A stretch of DNA of 64,000 nt from Trichuris trichiura (Eukaryota; Nematoda; Enoplea; Trichinellida; Trichuridae), in NCBI GenBank assembly GCA_037903355.1, contig JBAJFE010000010.1, forward strand, positions 248,001-312,000, given 5' to 3'. This document shows, piece by piece, positions 63,001 to 64,000 of the stretch (position 1 is the stretch's first letter; each line of letters opens with the position of its first letter). Both the position numbers and the translations under genes were made by a program. The notes under the pieces were generated by a model. It searched no databases. It saw only the letters and a program-made list of their open reading frames with translations, and was not told where the DNA came from.

Positions 63001-63903
63001 TTGATACGAATTTAGCTGGAAAAGCTTTCCTTAACCACAACGCGTTGTAGAATGTGCTGCGATGCGTTAACTAAAAAAGATACGCCATGAAGTTTCATGG
63101 CACCTGTCAGCTGCAAAAATGACTGAAGCACTTCTGCATCGCAGAACGCTTATAGATTTTCTCACGCGAACACTGTACATGCAGCTAGTTTTGTTTAACC
63201 CACTGAACAGAGCAACTAACTTTTCTATTGTCACAAAGAACTAAGCTTCGTAAAAGGTCATGGCAAAGTCCGATATAGTAATCTACAGTGTTATGGTTTT
63301 CGATTATCTGATACTTGTCTACGAATCAACTTTGATTATGCAGCAAATTGTCTTACCTTGGAAATGTTTTCGAATAAAACATTTGAAAGCAAATTCTTTG
63401 GTGTAAGAGTTTTTCACTTGACTTAACATTTTCCAACGCAATAACTTTTCAATTTTCTTGACCCCCATTCGCAGTTTAACGCAACTGACGTCAAATGCTG
63501 TTTTCTATCCCACGCCTGGTTGAACTGTTTCTTCCATAAATGATCTCATCATGGAGTAATCTCTTCTGAAAAGAAAGTTGACAAGCGCAACTGCATGTTA
63601 GTTTCTTCGGAGGGCAACGCCTTATTTCATAAGTGACGAAGTGGCTTAATGTTGAAATTTATCAGAGCCACTTCCTTGTGAAAAGTTTAACGCTGACCAA
63701 AAGGAGGCATGCGTAACGTAAATATCATTGCAAGATTCTGAGCTGAATAGATTCCGTCTTAACATTAGCAAGGGGCGGGTGCTTTTTCCGACGAATTTCG
63801 ATAATGTAAGCAATGTTGCTTTGACAGGTAATCTGACGCCTAAGGGTTTACTGCAGTGGGTCAAAGTTTACTTTGTTTAAAAGAAAACGGTCGTGTATTT
63901 TAG

Positions 63904-64000
63904 CTGCGGAATGCCAAAAAAAGCCAGTCGACGTAGTGTTTGTGTTCGACAGTTCGCAGAGCGTTGAGGAGGTGTTCGAGCAGCAAAAACAAATTGCCGA
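63904..64000 (+). CDS. Partial gene with von Willebrand factor A domain (runs off the right edge)
   Basis: An acceptor TATTTTAG ends at 63903. It opens a phase-1 exon reading AECQKKPVDVVFVFDSSQSV and onward to the window end, 32 residues in all. The run of small hydrophobic residues into DSSQS is the first strand and DxSxS metal-binding (MIDAS) motif of a VWA domain, so metal-dependent ligand binding is expected. The Cys just before the domain is common in extracellular matrix or adhesion VWA proteins. Upstream exons and the signal peptide are not identified, and the rest of the domain lies outside the window. Confidence 0.8.

Larger units (their letters stand above)
54417..63903. other. 9.5 kb without a convincing gene
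   Basis: No conserved motif or long frame was recognised on either strand. It contains a poly(A) signal for the chitin-binding gene, an 18-bp hairpin at 57.05 kb and two loosely similar 40-50-base segments near 56.9 and 58.7 kb. The part next to 63.9 kb may be promoter, upstream exons or intron of the gene at the right edge. Confidence 0.45.

Noticed and set aside
1..64000. CRISPR arrays, bacterial operons, phage or plasmid modules
   Set aside because: The genes are intron-containing animal genes, and no regularly spaced repeats or prokaryotic gene organisation were seen.

Overview
This is a stretch of low-gene-density, AT-leaning invertebrate genomic DNA, most probably from a nematode. The eukaryotic signs are multi-exon genes with very short GT-AG introns (mostly 45-60 nt), canonical donors and acceptors, DNA transposons of the hAT and mariner types with their small non-autonomous relatives, and animal-only families. 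These families are a CARD caspase of the CED-3/caspase-9 type, a rhodopsin-class GPCR and a chitin-binding (CBM14/peritrophin-A) secreted protein. The sparse gene content and the CED-3-like caspase would fit a clade I (enoplean) nematode such as a mermithid, but the sequence alone does not prove this.

Layout. Positions 1-17,400 hold three minus-strand genes: a CARD caspase (17370-15437), then only 248 bp downstream a eukaryotic glutathione synthetase (15188-11456), then a second glutathione synthetase (7548-2627). The two synthetases are tandem paralogues with the same three-exon structure, identical splice positions and phases, and a 49/50-nt first intron. Their long second introns and the spacer between them have collected mobile elements: a 726-bp hAT-type element with an exact 8-bp target duplication (just downstream of the first synthetase), a large fold-back inverted repeat, a decayed mariner, a pogo/Tigger-like miniature element and a decayed Ty3/gypsy-type integrase.

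From about 17.4 to 41.5 kb I see no convincing gene, only an AT microsatellite and a perfect hairpin repeat. An intronless seven-transmembrane receptor lies at 41519-42649 (+). Another 7 kb without a clear gene follows, with a second copy of the hairpin repeat family and a possible tRNA-derived SINE. From 49573 to 54416 (+) I could assemble a 13-exon gene for a secreted protein of about 1030 residues built from 14 chitin-binding CBM14-like units, mostly one per exon with phase-1 introns. Its longest intron carries a second, deleted hAT copy. The next 9.5 kb is again without a recognisable gene. The window ends inside the first visible exon of a gene with a von Willebrand factor A domain (63904 onward).

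Functionally, the window combines redox metabolism (glutathione synthesis, duplicated), programmed cell death (caspase), neuropeptide-type signalling (GPCR) and cuticle, eggshell or gut matrix (CBM14 protein). The tight caspase-to-synthetase spacing suggests possible co-transcription or close read-through of a cell-death gene and a redox gene; otherwise the genes look independent. All gene models are my own hand-built splicing from motifs, reading phase and splice consensus, without transcript support.
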